Shown: piece after piece, positions 63,113 through 64,000 of the stretch | Layout: each line of letters starts with the position of its first letter | Position numbering within the stretch: the first letter of the stretch is position 1 | Assembly (NCBI GenBank): GCA_000750105.3 | Contig: JPHH03000008.1 | Span: 620,001-684,000, forward strand | Source: Tolypocladium sp. Sup5 PDA-1 | Taxonomy: Eukaryota; Ascomycota; Sordariomycetes; Hypocreales; Ophiocordycipitaceae | DNA length: 64,000 nt | Direction of reading: 5' to 3' | Program-made: the position numbers and the translations under genes | Notes under the pieces: generated by a model | What the model was told of the DNA's origin: nothing | Databases searched by the model: none | The model's input: the letters and a program-made list of their open reading frames with translations, nothing else

Positions 63113-64000
63113 TGAGCTTGCTGCTCAGCTCCGACGACTCCCCCAGAGGTCCCCAGCAGCTGGCGGAGCTGATCCTGAGCTGCCGTGGACGAGGCTGAAG
63201 CTCACGCGACTGTGCAGCAGCGCCAGCGTAGTGCGGCGATGAGTCGAACGACCACCAGAGCCAGCTCACGTTGGCCCCCGCCAGCTACGCCGCGACGGCC
63301 AGAAAAAAAGAGAGGAGCACTCACAAGGCATCTCGACCAAACTGTCGGCGACTCGGGCGCCACTTGTTCTTGGTGATTCGGTCGCGTGCTGGCCGCTCGG
63401 AGGAGTCGTGTGTTCAGGAGACGAGCCGCGTCTTCCCACCTCCCCCAGAGGGAAAAAAGGTGGCCAACGAAATCGCGTGTGGCTTCGCTGCTGCGCTGAC
63501 TTGCTTCAGGGTTCAACGAGGCGTCGCAGAGACGGGCATGGGAGACTGAGGACGGCTCGGGGTCGAAAAACAAAGAGGCAGAGGAAGCCCACGGAGAGGC
63601 TGCTTTGGAGGCCTGGACGAGGTCGCTCTGCGTGAGGTCGGGGGGGGGGGGCGTGGGCGAAGTTGCTGTCGGGCCACAAGAGCTGGCAGGTGTTTGTTGG
63701 CGAGGTTTCTCCTTCCCCAGCAGCAGGTGCTGGTAGCACACAGAGTAGGCGCAGCCACAGCGGCAGGAGCCTGGACCTCTTGCCGACCATGTAAGGTACG
63801 TACCCTCAGCCCGCTGTGGCTTGTGAACCCTGTGGCGGTGCGCGGGTCGTCGGTGATCCACCGCCGGTCTTGACTGATGGAGGGGCTCGCAGCTGTCAAA
63901 GAATCACGGTGCCAGGTGGAGGGGGTCCGATACAGGAAGTGCTTCGTGACAGCTTCGGGAGACTCCGATCCGTGACTGGTACGTGACTGATTTGAAATTG
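63113..64000. other. Upstream of mkt1, no gene recognised
   Basis: This is probably the promoter and leader of mkt1. It includes a run of ten G residues at about 63641-63650, and short open frames without recognisable domains. Confidence 0.4.

Noticed and set aside
1..64000. CRISPR arrays, bacterial operons, phage or insertion sequences
   Set aside because: The window is eukaryotic nuclear DNA with spliced genes; no regularly spaced identical repeats or transposase genes were seen.

Overview
This is a 64 kb piece of nuclear genome from a filamentous ascomycete (Pezizomycotina). It is most likely a Sordariomycete and plausibly of the order Hypocreales. The evidence is short GT-AG introns (mostly 50-90 nt) with CTAAC/CTRAY-like branch points, a 607-residue V-ATPase subunit A with no intein, fungus-specific proteins (Pet127, Ssd1, Mkt1, Rds1-like ferritin-fold, Zn(II)2Cys6 regulator), and C-to-T stop mutations of the kind left by repeat-induced point mutation (RIP). 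The species assignment is an inference. Exon models below were built by eye from reading frame, splice signals and family knowledge.

Layout. 1-1.9 kb: no gene seen. 1.9-5.1 kb (-): exocyst subunit Sec8. 5.1-14.9 kb: an accessory island with an ankyrin-repeat relic, an apparently intact Zn(II)2Cys6 transcription factor (-), a divergent MFS transporter broken by five in-frame stops (+), AT-rich decayed DNA with short repeats, and a peroxisomal sarcosine/fructosyl-amino-acid oxidase-like flavoenzyme (+). 14.9-16.7 kb (-): an epoxide-hydrolase-like gene with a frame break. 17.8-23.8 kb: divergent pair Hid1 (-) and mitochondrial Pet127 (+). 26.1-28.3 kb (+): secreted acid-sphingomyelinase-like phosphodiesterase. 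28.3-31.8 kb: gene-poor DNA with a 20-bp tandem repeat and a pyrimidine-rich tract. 31.9-34.1 kb (+): V-ATPase subunit A with a 9-nt first exon. 34.4-35.2 kb (+): Yih1/IMPACT. 35.5-36.9 kb (-): CASTOR-like ACT-domain protein. 38.3-43.2 kb (+): a 1,649-residue protein of unknown function containing in-frame minisatellites. 43.8-45.6 kb (-): METTL25-type methyltransferase, divergent from the t-SNARE Tlg1 (46.4-47.2 kb, +). 47.5-49.2 kb (-): mRNA-export factor Gle1. 50.25-50.7 kb (-): a possible small two-exon gene. 52.3-56.5 kb (+): Ssd1. 58.2-59.2 kb (+): secreted Rds1-like ferritin-fold protein. 60.5-63.1 kb (-): Mkt1.

Most genes are housekeeping: vesicle traffic (Sec8, Hid1, Tlg1, V-ATPase), nutrient/TOR/Gcn2 signalling (Yih1, the CASTOR-like protein) and post-transcriptional RNA control (Pet127, Gle1, Ssd1, Mkt1). 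They sit as independent genes, not as a cluster. The exception is the 5-17 kb island. There a regulator, a transporter and two catabolic-type enzymes lie together, but the transporter and possibly the hydrolase are dead, which suggests a decayed small metabolic locus. I found no clearly new biological system. The best leads are the RIP-damaged transporter beside an intact regulator, the long open P/S-rich leader in frame with V-ATPase subunit A, the 1,649-residue orphan protein, and the small candidate gene at 50.25-50.7 kb.
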